From: JAHDBG01 sp963922315
GTDB lineage: Bacteria; Pseudomonadota; Gammaproteobacteria; Chromatiales; Chromatiaceae
Assembly: GCA_963922315.1 (NCBI GenBank)
Contig: CAWUID010000023.1
Coordinates: 1 to 31,196 of the forward strand
Length of the DNA stretch: 31,196 nucleotides
Direction of reading: 5' to 3'
The first letter of the stretch is position 1. Every line of letters starts with the position of its first letter. A program made the translations under genes and the position numbers. The notes under the pieces are model-generated. The model was not told the origin of the DNA. It saw nothing but the letters and a program-made list of their open reading frames with translations, and did no database searches. Positions 23,446-31,196 of this stretch are shown here, one piece after another.

Positions 23446-24544
23446 CTACAGGCCGCTTTTCAGACTGGCTTCGATGAACTGATCCAGATCGCCGTCCAGT
23501 ACGGCCTGGGTATTGCCGGTTTCGACCTGAGTGCGTAAATCTTTGATCCGCGAGGCATCCAGCACATACGAACGGATCTGACTGCCCCAGCCGATATCTG
23601 ACTTGGTTTCTTCGACCGCCTGCGCCTGTTCGCGGCGTTGCTGCATCTCCAGTTCATACAACTTCGCCTTCAGTTGTTTCATTGCCTGGTCTTTGTTTTT
23701 GTGCTGAGAGCGATCATTCTGACACTGAGTCACGGTATTCGTCGGCAAGTGGGTGATCCGTACTGCAGATTCAGTCCGGTTCACATGCTGGCCGCCAGCG
23801 CCGGAAGCGCGGTAGACATCAATCCGCAGGTCTGCCGGATTGATGTCAATCTCGACCGAGTCGTCAATCTCAGGTGAGATAAATACCGCACAGAATGAAG
23901 TATGGCGTCGGTTGCCGGAATCAAACGGTGATTTGCGCACCAGCCGGTGTACACCCGTCTCAGTGCGCAGCCAGCCGTAGGCATAATCCCCGGCAAACCG
24001 TACGGTCGCTGACTTGATACCGGCGACCTCACCGTCGGATGCTTCCATCAGTTCAGTTTTAAAGCCGTGGGCTTCGCCCCAGCGCAGATACATGCGCAAC
24101 ACCATCTCGGCCCAATCCTGAGCTTCGGTACCGCCGGAACCGGACTGAATCTCCAGAAACGCATGATTCGCATCCATTTCGCCCGGAAACATACGGCGGA
24201 ACTCAAGCTGGGCGACGATTTGTTCGCATTCAGCTAAATCAGCCGTCAGCACCTCAATCGTTTCCGCATCCTGCTCGGCAACGGCCATTTCCAGCAGATC
24301 GTGTGAATCAGCGAGGGTGCGTTCCAGTCGGTCAATCCCGAGTACCACATCTTCCAGCAAGGCACGTTCCTGACCCAGCGCCTGCGCTTTATCCGGTTGT
24401 GTCCAGATCGCCGGATCTTCCAGTTCGCCGAGAACTTCTTCTAAACGTTCCTGCTTTGCCGGATAGTCAAAGATACCCCCTCAGCGCAGCCACGCGCCCT
24501 CGCAGATCAGCAATTTTTTGTACAATAGGATTGATATCCTGCAT
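23446..24544 (-). CDS. prfB: Peptide chain release factor 2, programmed +1 frameshift
   Basis: The complete protein is 365 residues, the same as E. coli RF2, but spans two frames. Frame one runs from ATG 24544 for 25 codons (MQDINPIVQK...LRGYL) to an in-frame TGA at 24467-24469. The second frame continues DYPAKQERLEEVLGEL to the stop at 23446. Domains are an N-terminal helical bundle, GGTEAQDW, the peptidyl-hydrolase motif GAGGQHVNRTESAVRITH with the GGQ tip, and the SPFDS block, which corresponds to the RF2 anticodon-like SPF. RF2 terminates at UGA and UAA and regulates itself by this frameshift. Automated calls that start at 24360 lose about 60 residues. It is divergent from mlaD by 35 bp. 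Confidence 0.97.
24466..24481 (-). promoter_or_regulatory. RF2 autoregulatory frameshift site
   Basis: On the minus strand AGGGGG, TAT, CTT, TGA, C follow one another exactly as in E. coli prfB. The internal Shine-Dalgarno AGGGGG sits three bases before the slippery CUU, and the UGA-C context slows termination when RF2 is scarce. Ribosomes then slip +1 onto UUU and continue. Confidence 0.97.
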
Positions 24545-24579
24545 CACAACTTTACTTCCATAGAAATAGATGACATACC

Positions 24580-25053
24580 ATGATGATGAAACAACAACAT
24601 CTGGCAACGGCAGTGGGACTGTTTATTCTGGCCGGGGTCGGGGCCTTCGGCTTTCTGGCCTTCCAGGTCAGTAACCTGAGCCAGGCTTATCAGGGTGAGT
24701 CGTACCAGGTGACGGCCTATTTTGACAATATCGGTGGCCTGAAGGCCAGAGCACCGGTCACGCTCAGCGGGGTGAACATCGGGCGGGTTAATAGTATTGC
24801 GTATGATCCTGACAGTTTGCAAGCAGCGGTTGTACTGACGATTCAGGATGCCTATCGTGATCACCTCACGCAGGACACCTTTGCGAAGATATTAACCGCC
24901 GGGTTGCTCGGAGAACAATATATCGGCCTGGAGCTGGGAGGCAGTGATGAGCTGTTGCAACCCGGTGACATGATCAGCACCACCCAGTCGGCGCTGGTAC
25001 TGGAAGATATGATCGGACGTTTCTTATTCAGTAAGGCACAGGAGGCACCATGA
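24580..25053 (+). CDS. mlaD: Phospholipid-transport MCE protein
   Basis: This 157-residue inner-membrane-anchored protein has one TM helix (about 9-30, AVGLFILAGVGAFGFLAFQV). A single MCE domain (about 38-118) includes YFDNIGGLKARAPVTLSGVNIGRV and KILTAGLLGEQYIGL. In E. coli MlaD forms a hexameric ring in the MlaFEDB transporter that moves phospholipids between inner and outer membranes. Here it is the first gene on the strand; mlaF (ATPase) and mlaE (permease), which normally precede it, are absent, because prfB lies divergently 35 bp upstream. Three consecutive ATG codons open the gene; the first is taken as the start. Confidence 0.93.
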   Translation: MMMKQQHLATAVGLFILAGVGAFGFLAFQVSNLSQAYQGESYQVTAYFDNIGGLKARAPVTLSGVNIGRVNSIAYDPDSLQAAVVLTIQDAYRDHLTQDTFAKILTAGLLGEQYIGLELGGSDELLQPGDMISTTQSALVLEDMIGRFLFSKAQEAP

Positions 25054-25703
25054 TGAAAACCTGTAATTGGCTGATTGGCACCATGCTGATCGCCTGGCTC
25101 GGCCTGGCGCAAGCGGCGGAGCCGCCCGCACCACAACAGATTATTCAGCATACGGTGGATAAAACCATCGCAGAACTGGCAAAGCGGCGCGCAGACATCA
25201 CAGCAGAGCCCGGTTTGTTATATCCGCTGATTCAGCATACCGTAGTACCGGCATTTGATTTTGAGCGCATTACCCGCTCGGCGATGGGACCCTTCTGGCG
25301 CAAGGCAACATCAGCACAGCGTGAGCAACTGGTACAGGCATTTCAGGCCCTGCTGGTGCGTTCGTATGCCCAGACCTTGTTGTTATATCCGGATCCGAAC
25401 ATTGCGTATCTGCCGGTACGGTTCAGCAAAGACCAGCAAAAAATGTTAGCACCGACTCAGGTGATTGATACCCAGGGCCAGGCGATCCCGATCAACTATC
25501 GGTTACACCGTCATCCGGAGCGTGGCTGGCTGGTCTATGATGTGGTGGTGGAGGGTATCAGCCTGATCACGAATTATCGCAGCACCTTCAAAAGCCTGAT
25601 TCGCCAGGGCGCCAACCAGGCGAAGGATCGCTCGGCTCGGATTGAACGCGGCATTGAGCATCTGATCCGGGAACTGCAAACCAAAAACGCCGCTGCATCG
25701 TGA
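25050..25703 (+). CDS. mlaC: Phospholipid-binding periplasmic shuttle
   Basis: This 217-residue exported protein has a signal peptide (1-22, ending GLAQA). The MlaC/Ttg2D fold includes AFDFERITRSAMGPFWRKATSAQ, VRSYAQTLLLY and VYDVVVEGISLITNYRSTF, all typical of the family. It carries phospholipid between the outer-membrane MlaA complex and the inner-membrane MCE ring. The ATG overlaps the mlaD stop and its own stop overlaps the mlaB GTG, so the three genes are translated as a unit. Confidence 0.94.
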   Translation: MMKTCNWLIGTMLIAWLGLAQAAEPPAPQQIIQHTVDKTIAELAKRRADITAEPGLLYPLIQHTVVPAFDFERITRSAMGPFWRKATSAQREQLVQAFQALLVRSYAQTLLLYPDPNIAYLPVRFSKDQQKMLAPTQVIDTQGQAIPINYRLHRHPERGWLVYDVVVEGISLITNYRSTFKSLIRQGANQAKDRSARIERGIEHLIRELQTKNAAAS

Positions 25704-26017
25704 AGGCAGAACTGATTCTGGAACAACCGGATACGGCAGTCGTGTCCGGTTGTGTCGATTTTGCCACGGTGCCGGACCTGTGGGAGCAGATCGCTGCCTG
25801 GCTGAAAACCCGCACCAGCGCGACTTTATCGCTGCGCTCAGTCACCCAGGCGAACAGTGCTGCACTGGCCTTGTTGCTGGAAGCGATAGAGTTTGCCAGA
25901 CAATCGTCTGTCATCCTGTATCTGACCGATATACCAGAATCCGTACTCACTCTTGCCCGATTATCCAATATCGACACCCTATTATTAAGTGAATACCAGA
26001 GAACACCACATGACTGA
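25700..26017 (+). CDS. mlaB: STAS-domain subunit of the Mla transporter
   Basis: This 105-residue cytosolic STAS protein is of the MlaB kind. It has the beginning VVSGCVDFATVPDLWEQIA, a central LSLRSVTQANSAALALLLEAIEFA where the STAS loop lies (an Asn-Ser pair at the position of the usual D-S/T), and the end LSNIDTLLL. MlaB binds and stabilises the MlaF ATPase. It starts with GTG at 25700 in a GTGA overlap with mlaC. Its last codons overlap the start of proA by 8 nt. Confidence 0.88.
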   Translation: MKAELILEQPDTAVVSGCVDFATVPDLWEQIAAWLKTRTSATLSLRSVTQANSAALALLLEAIEFARQSSVILYLTDIPESVLTLARLSNIDTLLLSEYQRTPHD

Positions 26018-27272
26018 CATGCCCGCTTACCTCCGTACCCTGGGTCGCCAGGCACGCACTGCCGCACAACAACTGGCAGCGACTACTACCCAGACAAAAA
26101 ACACTGCACTGACCCGCATCGCAGACACACTGGATCAGGCACGGCCCGCGCTGCACACAGCGAACCAGCAGGATCTGGCGGCAGGTGAACAGAAAGGCCT
26201 GGACACGGCATTACTGGATCGGCTGGAACTGACACCGGCCCGCATCGATACGATGCTGGAAGGGTTGCATCAGATCGCCGCCCTGCCGGATCCGGTCGGT
26301 GAGATCTTTGATATGAACTACCGGCCCAGCGGCATCCAGGTCGGACGGATGCGGGTTCCGCTCGGAGTGATCGGCATCATCTACGAATCGCGCCCGAACG
26401 TAACAGCGGATGCCGCTGCCCTGTGCCTCAAATCAGGCAATGCGACCATCCTGCGTGGTGGATCCGAAGCATACCACTCGAACCAGGCCATCGCGCAAGG
26501 CATCCAGCAGGGCCTGCAACAGGCTGGCATGGCGCCGGAAGCGGTGCAGGTAGTGAATACCACCGATCGGGCAGCAGTCGGGCAGATGATCACCCAGCCG
26601 GAAAGCATCGACGTGATCATACCGCGTGGCGGCAAGGGCCTGATCCAGCGGATCAGCGAGCAGGCGCGGGTGCCGGTGATCAAACATCTGGATGGCATTT
26701 GTCACGTGTACCTGGATGAAGCCGCAGACGCAGACAAGGCGCATGCGATCGCACTGAATGCGAAGACCCAGCGTTACGGCACCTGCAACACACTGGAAAC
26801 CTTGCTGGTGCACCAGGCGCGGGCAGCCGAACTGTTACCACCACTGGCAGCGGCCTATCAGGAAAAAGGGGTGGAGTTGCGCGGTTGTGCTGAAACCTGT
26901 CGTCTGTTGGGTGCAGCCTGCATACCAGCGACGGACGAAGATTGGGATACCGAATATCTGGCACCCATCTTATCCATCCGGATTGTCGCCAGTCTGGAAC
27001 AGGCGATCAGCCACATCAATACGCACGGCTCGCAGCATACTGATAGCATCGTTACCGAAAACTACACCCGGGCGCGCCAGTTTCTGCGTGAAGTGGATGC
27101 CAGCTCGGTGATGGTGAATACTTCCACCCGGTTTGCGGACGGGTTCGAATATGGGCTCGGGGCAGAGATTGGCATATCGACCGACAAACTGCATGCGCGT
27201 GGCCCGGTGGCGCTGGAAGGACTGACCTCAGTGAAGTTTATCGTGCTGGGTGACGGCCATATCCGAACCTGA
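26010..27272 (+). CDS. proA: Gamma-glutamyl phosphate reductase
   Basis: This 420-residue enzyme performs the second step of proline synthesis, NADPH-dependent reduction of glutamyl-5-phosphate to the semialdehyde. Visible blocks are PLGVIGIIYESRPNVT (117-132), LKSGNATILRGGSEAYHSN (140-158), the catalytic cysteine C259 in RYGTCNTLETLLV, and NTSTRFADGFEYGLGAEIGIST near the C-terminus. The ATG at 26010 is preferred to the in-frame GTG at 25989, because it gives the family's usual N-terminus and an 8-nt overlap with mlaB. proB is not in the window. The unknown gene begins 3 nt downstream. Confidence 0.97.
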   Translation: MTDMPAYLRTLGRQARTAAQQLAATTTQTKNTALTRIADTLDQARPALHTANQQDLAAGEQKGLDTALLDRLELTPARIDTMLEGLHQIAALPDPVGEIFDMNYRPSGIQVGRMRVPLGVIGIIYESRPNVTADAAALCLKSGNATILRGGSEAYHSNQAIAQGIQQGLQQAGMAPEAVQVVNTTDRAAVGQMITQPESIDVIIPRGGKGLIQRISEQARVPVIKHLDGICHVYLDEAADADKAHAIALNAKTQRYGTCNTLETLLVHQARAAELLPPLAAAYQEKGVELRGCAETCRLLGAACIPATDEDWDTEYLAPILSIRIVASLEQAISHINTHGSQHTDSIVTENYTRARQFLREVDASSVMVNTSTRFADGFEYGLGAEIGISTDKLHARGPVALEGLTSVKFIVLGDGHIRT

Positions 27273-27275
27273 CGC

Positions 27276-28169
27276 ATGGCAACTAACCTGCAACACCTGC
27301 TGGATCAGGCCTGTCATCCGGACCACCCGGCTGAAATTCGTCGGCTGGCGCGCAACCATGCACTGGATCTGACCGACATCCAGGCCACGCATCCGGATGC
27401 AGCGACTTGTGGCAATCAGATACCGACCAACACGCCGTTATGGGAGTCAGCTGACTATGCATTCGGTCCGGTGCCATCTGATGTGGATGAACAGATCATC
27501 TATTACGATCGTCTGGAACGTGTGCTGACCCGGCTGCTGGATGCGCAGCGGGGCGCATCACCTTATGGCGTGATGTCAGATTTGTCGGAGACTATCCGGC
27601 TGGCCCGGTTCATTGATCTGCACACCCTGTATACCTGCTGGAGCGGTGGCAAAGGTGTTGCATCATTAAAACATATGCGGACGAGCTTAGAGCGGTTGCA
27701 GCATCAGTTAGAAAACAAACCGGAATCCGTGATTGCGCAGCATCGGCCTGATTTCAATCTGATCTGGTTAGCCCGGCATGAGCCACAAACAGTCGTCTGG
27801 GTGTTACAGCATGACGAGTTCCGCCAGCATGAGGGCGACTATACAGCACGGGACTGGGTGCGCCATCTGGCATTACCCGGTTACGCCAGCGAGGCAGATT
27901 ATCAGCGTAAGGCCGGGCTGGTCGCAGTGGAATACGAATTGGATGCGCAACAACTGCACAAACCGACGGTGGTGGAAGCTGGAAACAGTCCGGTCTTTTT
28001 TCCGGGTTATCAGCATGAAACCTGCGGGCGTACCGCGCCTTTGAGTTCGGACGGGCAGGCACCCTGGAGCCGGGCGGATAGTCGTGTGCCGGGGTTAGCA
28101 GAATATGTGCACACCAACCGGACTATCGCCGCCGTGCAGCCACATTTGCGTTATCTGGGCGATTTCTGA
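27276..28169 (+). CDS. Uncharacterised 297-residue protein
   Basis: I do not recognise a family. The protein is soluble and rich in His, Gln and Trp, with no signal peptide or TM segment. It seems to have a helical middle (QIIYYDRLERVLTRLLDAQRG, then ETIRLARFIDLHTLYTCW) and an SGGKG loop at about 125-129. The C-terminus has SPVFFPGYQHETCGRTAPL and a short charged tail. It begins 3 nt after the proA stop, so it may be the last gene of the mla-proA operon. A structured gap of ~240 nt separates it from the next gene. Whether it belongs with the mla-proA genes or with the accessory operon downstream cannot be decided. Confidence 0.6.
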   Translation: MATNLQHLLDQACHPDHPAEIRRLARNHALDLTDIQATHPDAATCGNQIPTNTPLWESADYAFGPVPSDVDEQIIYYDRLERVLTRLLDAQRGASPYGVMSDLSETIRLARFIDLHTLYTCWSGGKGVASLKHMRTSLERLQHQLENKPESVIAQHRPDFNLIWLARHEPQTVVWVLQHDEFRQHEGDYTARDWVRHLALPGYASEADYQRKAGLVAVEYELDAQQLHKPTVVEAGNSPVFFPGYQHETCGRTAPLSSDGQAPWSRADSRVPGLAEYVHTNRTIAAVQPHLRYLGDF

Positions 28170-28413
28170 GGTTGTTTAGTGGTTGCGATGGTGGCTGTTC
28201 ACGGCTTGTTTGCACCAGGAGCAGCCGCTGCCGGTTCGCTTAATTTCTGATCAGCGCGGCGAAATGCCGCGCCGATCAGAAAGATGGCGCTCACCCGGCT
28301 TCGCCTGCTCCGGGCGTGCCGTGCGCCTCGTGAGCACAGTGGCTGGTTCTCATGCTTACGCATGAAAACCTCAGACGAGCCCGGACAAGTGTTTATTATG
28401 ATTGACGGATGGT
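28170..28413. other. Structured intergenic region with three inverted repeats
   Basis: This gap has no convincing gene. It holds a 17-bp stem with one mismatch around the loop GAAAT (28244-28260 with 28266-28282). A second structure is closed by GCTCAC/GTGAGC (28289-28294 with 28330-28335) and contains an inner CCCGG/CCGGG. A third hairpin (28345-28355 with 28360-28370) has TCATGC/GCATGA. None has a T tract. The region may terminate or insulate the upstream operon, or hold a small RNA. Confidence 0.5.
28244..28282. repeat. Near-perfect 17-bp inverted repeat
   Basis: TTTCTGATCAGCGCGGC and GCCGCGCCGATCAGAAA pair at 16 of 17 positions around a 5-nt loop. It is not found elsewhere in the window. 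Because no T run follows, it is more like an extragenic palindrome than a terminator. Confidence 0.75.
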
Positions 28414-29499
28414 ATGGACAGAAACACACATTTTATTGAACGGTTGTATCAGGCGTCAGATGAAGAGCTGGTTGCCTGGAGTCGTCAGCGGATGCTCGGC
28501 GAGCTGGGCCCGGCGGTGGACTATAACGAGAGCTGGGGTGAACTGCTGATCACTGCGTATAACCAGGCCGGTGATCCTCCTTATCAGACTCGCTTCAAAC
28601 AATGTCTGGTACGGCAGCTATTGCCTGCGTTTGCGACTGACTTTGTGGCACTGGGTGCGGATACACATGGTGACTGGCAATGCACAGTCACTGCCTTGCA
28701 GGTGGCTGCCAGGATCAGATGGGAAGCGCAGGAGACAGCGCTGACAGATTTACAAGGCCGGATACAAAGCTGGCTGACCGGTTTACAGCGTATGTCTGGT
28801 GCGCTGCCCCTGCCACGTGAGCGGGTCGCGCTTGGCACCGGCTTTCCGCAAACCGATCTGATCTCGGCCCTGTTCTGCCTGGTGGCAGAAGTGATACCCT
28901 GGAGCCGGGAGCTGGTCGGGAAGCTGTGGGAGCTGTGTGCGGCAGATCATCCGCATGTGGACGCCAGGCTATGCGCCAGAACCCAGGCAGAACGATACTG
29001 GTGGCTCGCGTATTGGGCCTTAAGCCGGGATAGCGCGCGGGCGCCCTGGCTGGCGGCACAAGTGGATCAGCTCAGCCGGGCACTGGAAGCCGCAGACTGG
29101 TGGCCGGGAAACCTGACCTGCCTGTTTCTGCGGGTGGAAACCCGTCTGGGCAGTCAGGAGAGGAAGGGACAAGAGCGGATTGCCAATCTGATTCAGAACA
29201 TACCTTATCCACAGTCACTGGCAAGGCGTAAACAACTGGCAGCGCAACTATATTATTTTGATGAGCACAATCGCGCGATACGCGAACAGAATCTGCTTAG
29301 CCTGTATCAGGAAACGAGTCAGGAAGGAAAGCGACCAGATGAAATGATCATATTCTCTGCGAGCGTACTGACTGCAAAAGAGAGTGTGCAGCAAGCAGCC
29401 TGGCATGTGCATAGTATGGCGACTCATCAGCAAATTGACCCCCAAGCAGGTTTTGTCAATCTGGATCAGTTCATGTCTCAGGCATCTGCAGAATCGTAA
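28414..29499 (+). CDS. Uncharacterised helical protein, partner of the KGGVGRT ATPase
   Basis: This 361-residue protein is mostly alpha-helical and rich in Trp, Leu, Ala and Gln (for example RYWWLAYWALSRDSARAPWLAAQ). It has no TM segment or signal peptide and no motif I can name. The start is ATG 28414; an in-frame TTG at 28402 is possible. Its TAA lies one base before the ATG of the ATPase gene, so the two are almost certainly one operon. Repeated helix pairs suggest a scaffold or an effector-associated helical domain. The tail (KRPDEMIIFSASVL, then a Gln/Ala-rich end) is probably flexible. Confidence 0.65.
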   Translation: MDRNTHFIERLYQASDEELVAWSRQRMLGELGPAVDYNESWGELLITAYNQAGDPPYQTRFKQCLVRQLLPAFATDFVALGADTHGDWQCTVTALQVAARIRWEAQETALTDLQGRIQSWLTGLQRMSGALPLPRERVALGTGFPQTDLISALFCLVAEVIPWSRELVGKLWELCAADHPHVDARLCARTQAERYWWLAYWALSRDSARAPWLAAQVDQLSRALEAADWWPGNLTCLFLRVETRLGSQERKGQERIANLIQNIPYPQSLARRKQLAAQLYYFDEHNRAIREQNLLSLYQETSQEGKRPDEMIIFSASVLTAKESVQQAAWHVHSMATHQQIDPQAGFVNLDQFMSQASAES

Positions 29500-29500
29500 T

Positions 29501-31196
29501 ATGCATACCGTATCCTTTTTCAGTTTTAAGGGTGGTGTCGGGCGGACTAACCTGATGCTGAATGTTGCCTATGGCCTGGCGCAGCGTGGTGATTTTGTCG
29601 TGATCGCGGACTGGGATCTGCATGCCCCCGGTTTCAGCCTCAACCCGTTATTTTATCGACCTGCGCGTGAACTGCCGGAAACGCCGGATATTCGTCAGGG
29701 GGTATTAGATTTTTTAGACAGTGCACTGGATCCGCATCAACAGGACACGGTTCTGGATCCGGCCAGCCTGGCGCAACCGACAGAACTGGGCAAACAGGAT
29801 CGGGCAGGTGGGCTCTTCGGGAAACATGGCGATATCTGGGCAATTCCAGCCGGTCGTTTCAGCCCGACCCAGGGTATGGATGGCTACCATCAACAATTAC
29901 AACGTGTGCAGGGGCGCAATCTGGCGCAATGGTTACTCCGTTTCAGAACGCAGGCAGAAGGAGAATCTATTCCTGATCCGCACAAGCTATTGGATTATTT
30001 TCGTGAGCGGGTCGCATCCATCCGGCATCCTGAAACCGGACAGGCGCCGGATTGGTTATTGATTGATTCGCGCACCGGGATTACCGAAATCGGCGACCTG
30101 TTATTACATACTGATTTTATCGACCGGATGGTGCTGGTCAGTGGCTTTAACGAACAGAACCTGGCCGGGATAGAAGCAGTGATTGGCTCAATACAGGCGA
30201 AGAGCGAATATGGTGCATTGCATGCCTTACTCAGCCTGGTGTTCAGCCCGGTACCGCAGGGTGAGGAACAACTAAAGCAGGAGCGGTTGCGCTATATCCG
30301 TACGGTGTTGGATAAATTGGCACGCCAGGATGAATATGACACAGCAGAACTGATGCCGGATTTGCTGACCATCCCCTATCATCCACGCATCGCATTGCGC
30401 GAAGAAATCCTGTTACGTGAATTTCCTGACAGTGATATGGCATTGGCATATAAACCGGTGTTAGACGATCTGTATGGTAAGACTACCGCCATGCTGGAAG
30501 AACAAAAGGCACAAATGCAGAAGGCCTTACAGGAAGCAGAGATTCTGCCATCGCAACCAAAAGGTTCGCAGCCACATTTTCCGGCTGCACCGTTTGCCCG
30601 GCTGCCTGCCTGGAACTGGCCGGATCCGAATCTGACAATCGACCAATTTAAACCGGCATTACCGAAAGAAGCTATCCCCACATTGAATGGTCTGGCGCTC
30701 AGCTTGTTGCTCCCCGAACAGGCAAAAAGAAATGTATTAAATCGTTGGAATAAATTAAATAGAAGTCAGAAGTATCGGCTTCAACAACTGTTTGGTGAAG
30801 AAAGGCATAAATTTGCGCAGTTCAACAAACAAAATTTCTCTGTTTTATTTGAACTATATACAAAACAATTCATCGACTGGTTAGATTATTGGGTGGAACA
30901 AGGCCTGGCAGAACGTGATGTCGTGTTATCACATCTTGTCGTGGGTGAAGCAGATGAATCTCTGGGTACCTGGTCTGAAATAGGAGTATTCTGGTACCAG
31001 CTAGCTGTTTACCTGAAAAAAATACAGTGCTGGAACTATGCAGAAACGGCTTATCGACGGGCACTGGACTGTGATCCAGACTATGCACCTGCCTGGTATG
31101 GCTTGGGCCATCTGTTGCAGAAACATTCAGAGCGATATGATGAAGCGGAGCAGGCGTACCGGGAGTCGATACAGCGTGATGCGCAATGGGCATATC
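29501..31196 (+). CDS. KGGVGRT MinD-like ATPase with C-terminal TPRs, partial
   Basis: The gene is open to the end of the window (565 codons shown). It starts MHTVSFFSFKGGVGRT, a deviant Walker A with signature lysine K10 but Arg at the place of the second, normally invariant P-loop lysine (R15). DWDLHAPG (37-44) and DWLLIDSRTG (184-193) complete the SIMIBI nucleotide-binding fold. Residues ~330-345 are a coiled coil. Two TPRs are seen near 495-527 and 529-565, with more likely beyond the window. KGGVGR-type ATPases often occur with effector or TPR proteins in multicellular or filamentous bacteria and have been linked to conflict systems. Residues about 408-450 are encoded by A/T-rich DNA (18 G/C of 60 at 30721-30780), unlike the rest. 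Confidence 0.8.
   Translation, partial: MHTVSFFSFKGGVGRTNLMLNVAYGLAQRGDFVVIADWDLHAPGFSLNPLFYRPARELPETPDIRQGVLDFLDSALDPHQQDTVLDPASLAQPTELGKQDRAGGLFGKHGDIWAIPAGRFSPTQGMDGYHQQLQRVQGRNLAQWLLRFRTQAEGESIPDPHKLLDYFRERVASIRHPETGQAPDWLLIDSRTGITEIGDLLLHTDFIDRMVLVSGFNEQNLAGIEAVIGSIQAKSEYGALHALLSLVFSPVPQGEEQLKQERLRYIRTVLDKLARQDEYDTAELMPDLLTIPYHPRIALREEILLREFPDSDMALAYKPVLDDLYGKTTAMLEEQKAQMQKALQEAEILPSQPKGSQPHFPAAPFARLPAWNWPDPNLTIDQFKPALPKEAIPTLNGLALSLLLPEQAKRNVLNRWNKLNRSQKYRLQQLFGEERHKFAQFNKQNFSVLFELYTKQFIDWLDYWVEQGLAERDVVLSHLVVGEADESLGTWSEIGVFWYQLAVYLKKIQCWNYAETAYRRALDCDPDYAPAWYGLGHLLQKHSERYDEAEQAYRESIQRDAQWAY

Noticed and set aside
23446..24360. prfB as a truncated or frameshifted pseudogene
   Set aside because: The upstream frame plus the exact AGGGGG-TAT-CTT-TGA-C signal gives a normal 365-residue RF2, so the frameshift is programmed.
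28362..28439. 25-codon ORF (MKTSDEPGQVFIMIDGW...) before the helical unknown
   Set aside because: Starts within a hairpin, has no ribosome-binding site and overlaps the next gene out of frame; not distinguishable from chance.
1..31196. CRISPR arrays, tRNA or rRNA genes
   Set aside because: No regularly spaced repeats, and no cloverleaf or conserved rRNA sequence, were found on reading either strand.

Overview
The window looks like the chromosome of a gammaproteobacterium, possibly from a sulfur-oxidising or filamentous lineage. The genus cannot be named from the sequence. Evidence: a ubiquinone pathway pair (ubiC-ubiA), outer-membrane maintenance genes (lolA, mlaD-C-B), a bifunctional (p)ppGpp enzyme, a release factor 2 gene with the classic +1 frameshift site, a two-partner-secretion exoprotein, exosortase-associated surface-polymer genes, and a multiheme cytochrome whose C-terminal half resembles thiosulfate dehydrogenase (TsdA).

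Layout. 1-1271 is the 3' end of a haemagglutinin-repeat exoprotein. A 129-nt triple-hairpin repeat follows; a second copy lies at 21674. A tightly packed minus-strand operon (6808 to 1493) reads ruvB, Sfp-type phosphopantetheinyl transferase, uppP, exosortase-associated acyl-CoA ligase, exosortase-associated PLP decarboxylase. Plus-strand genes from 6975 are a small YtxH-like membrane protein, an orphan P-type-ATPase actuator-like membrane protein, spoT/rel, an orphan pilX-like pilin gene, ubiC, ubiA and a cysteine-poor dksA. A DUF433/DUF5615 toxin-antitoxin pair and an AMIN-amidase lie on the minus strand (12673-14379). Divergent from these are lolA, a triheme cytochrome fusion and hom.

18474-21674 holds two tandem, partly identical ATPase-nuclease genes. 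They are followed by the second triple-hairpin repeat and a hipBA-type module with a perfect 19-bp inverted-repeat operator over a consensus -10 box. prfB (minus strand, frameshifted) is divergent from mlaD-mlaC-mlaB-proA and a 297-residue unknown. The last part is a structured intergenic region, a helical unknown, and a KGGVGRT MinD-like ATPase with TPRs that runs off the end.

How the genes fit together: the ligase, decarboxylase, PPTase and UppP are plausibly one carrier-lipid or acyl-carrier-linked surface-polymer pathway. The Mla genes and LolA serve the outer membrane, and SpoT and DksA form the stringent response. Three or four accessory modules sit between core genes: the DUF433/DUF5615 pair, the twin ATPase-nucleases, hipBA, and the KGGVGRT operon. 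The best candidates for something undescribed are the twin ATPase-nuclease locus with a swapped segment between its Walker motifs, and the two-gene (perhaps three-gene) KGGVGRT locus at the right end.
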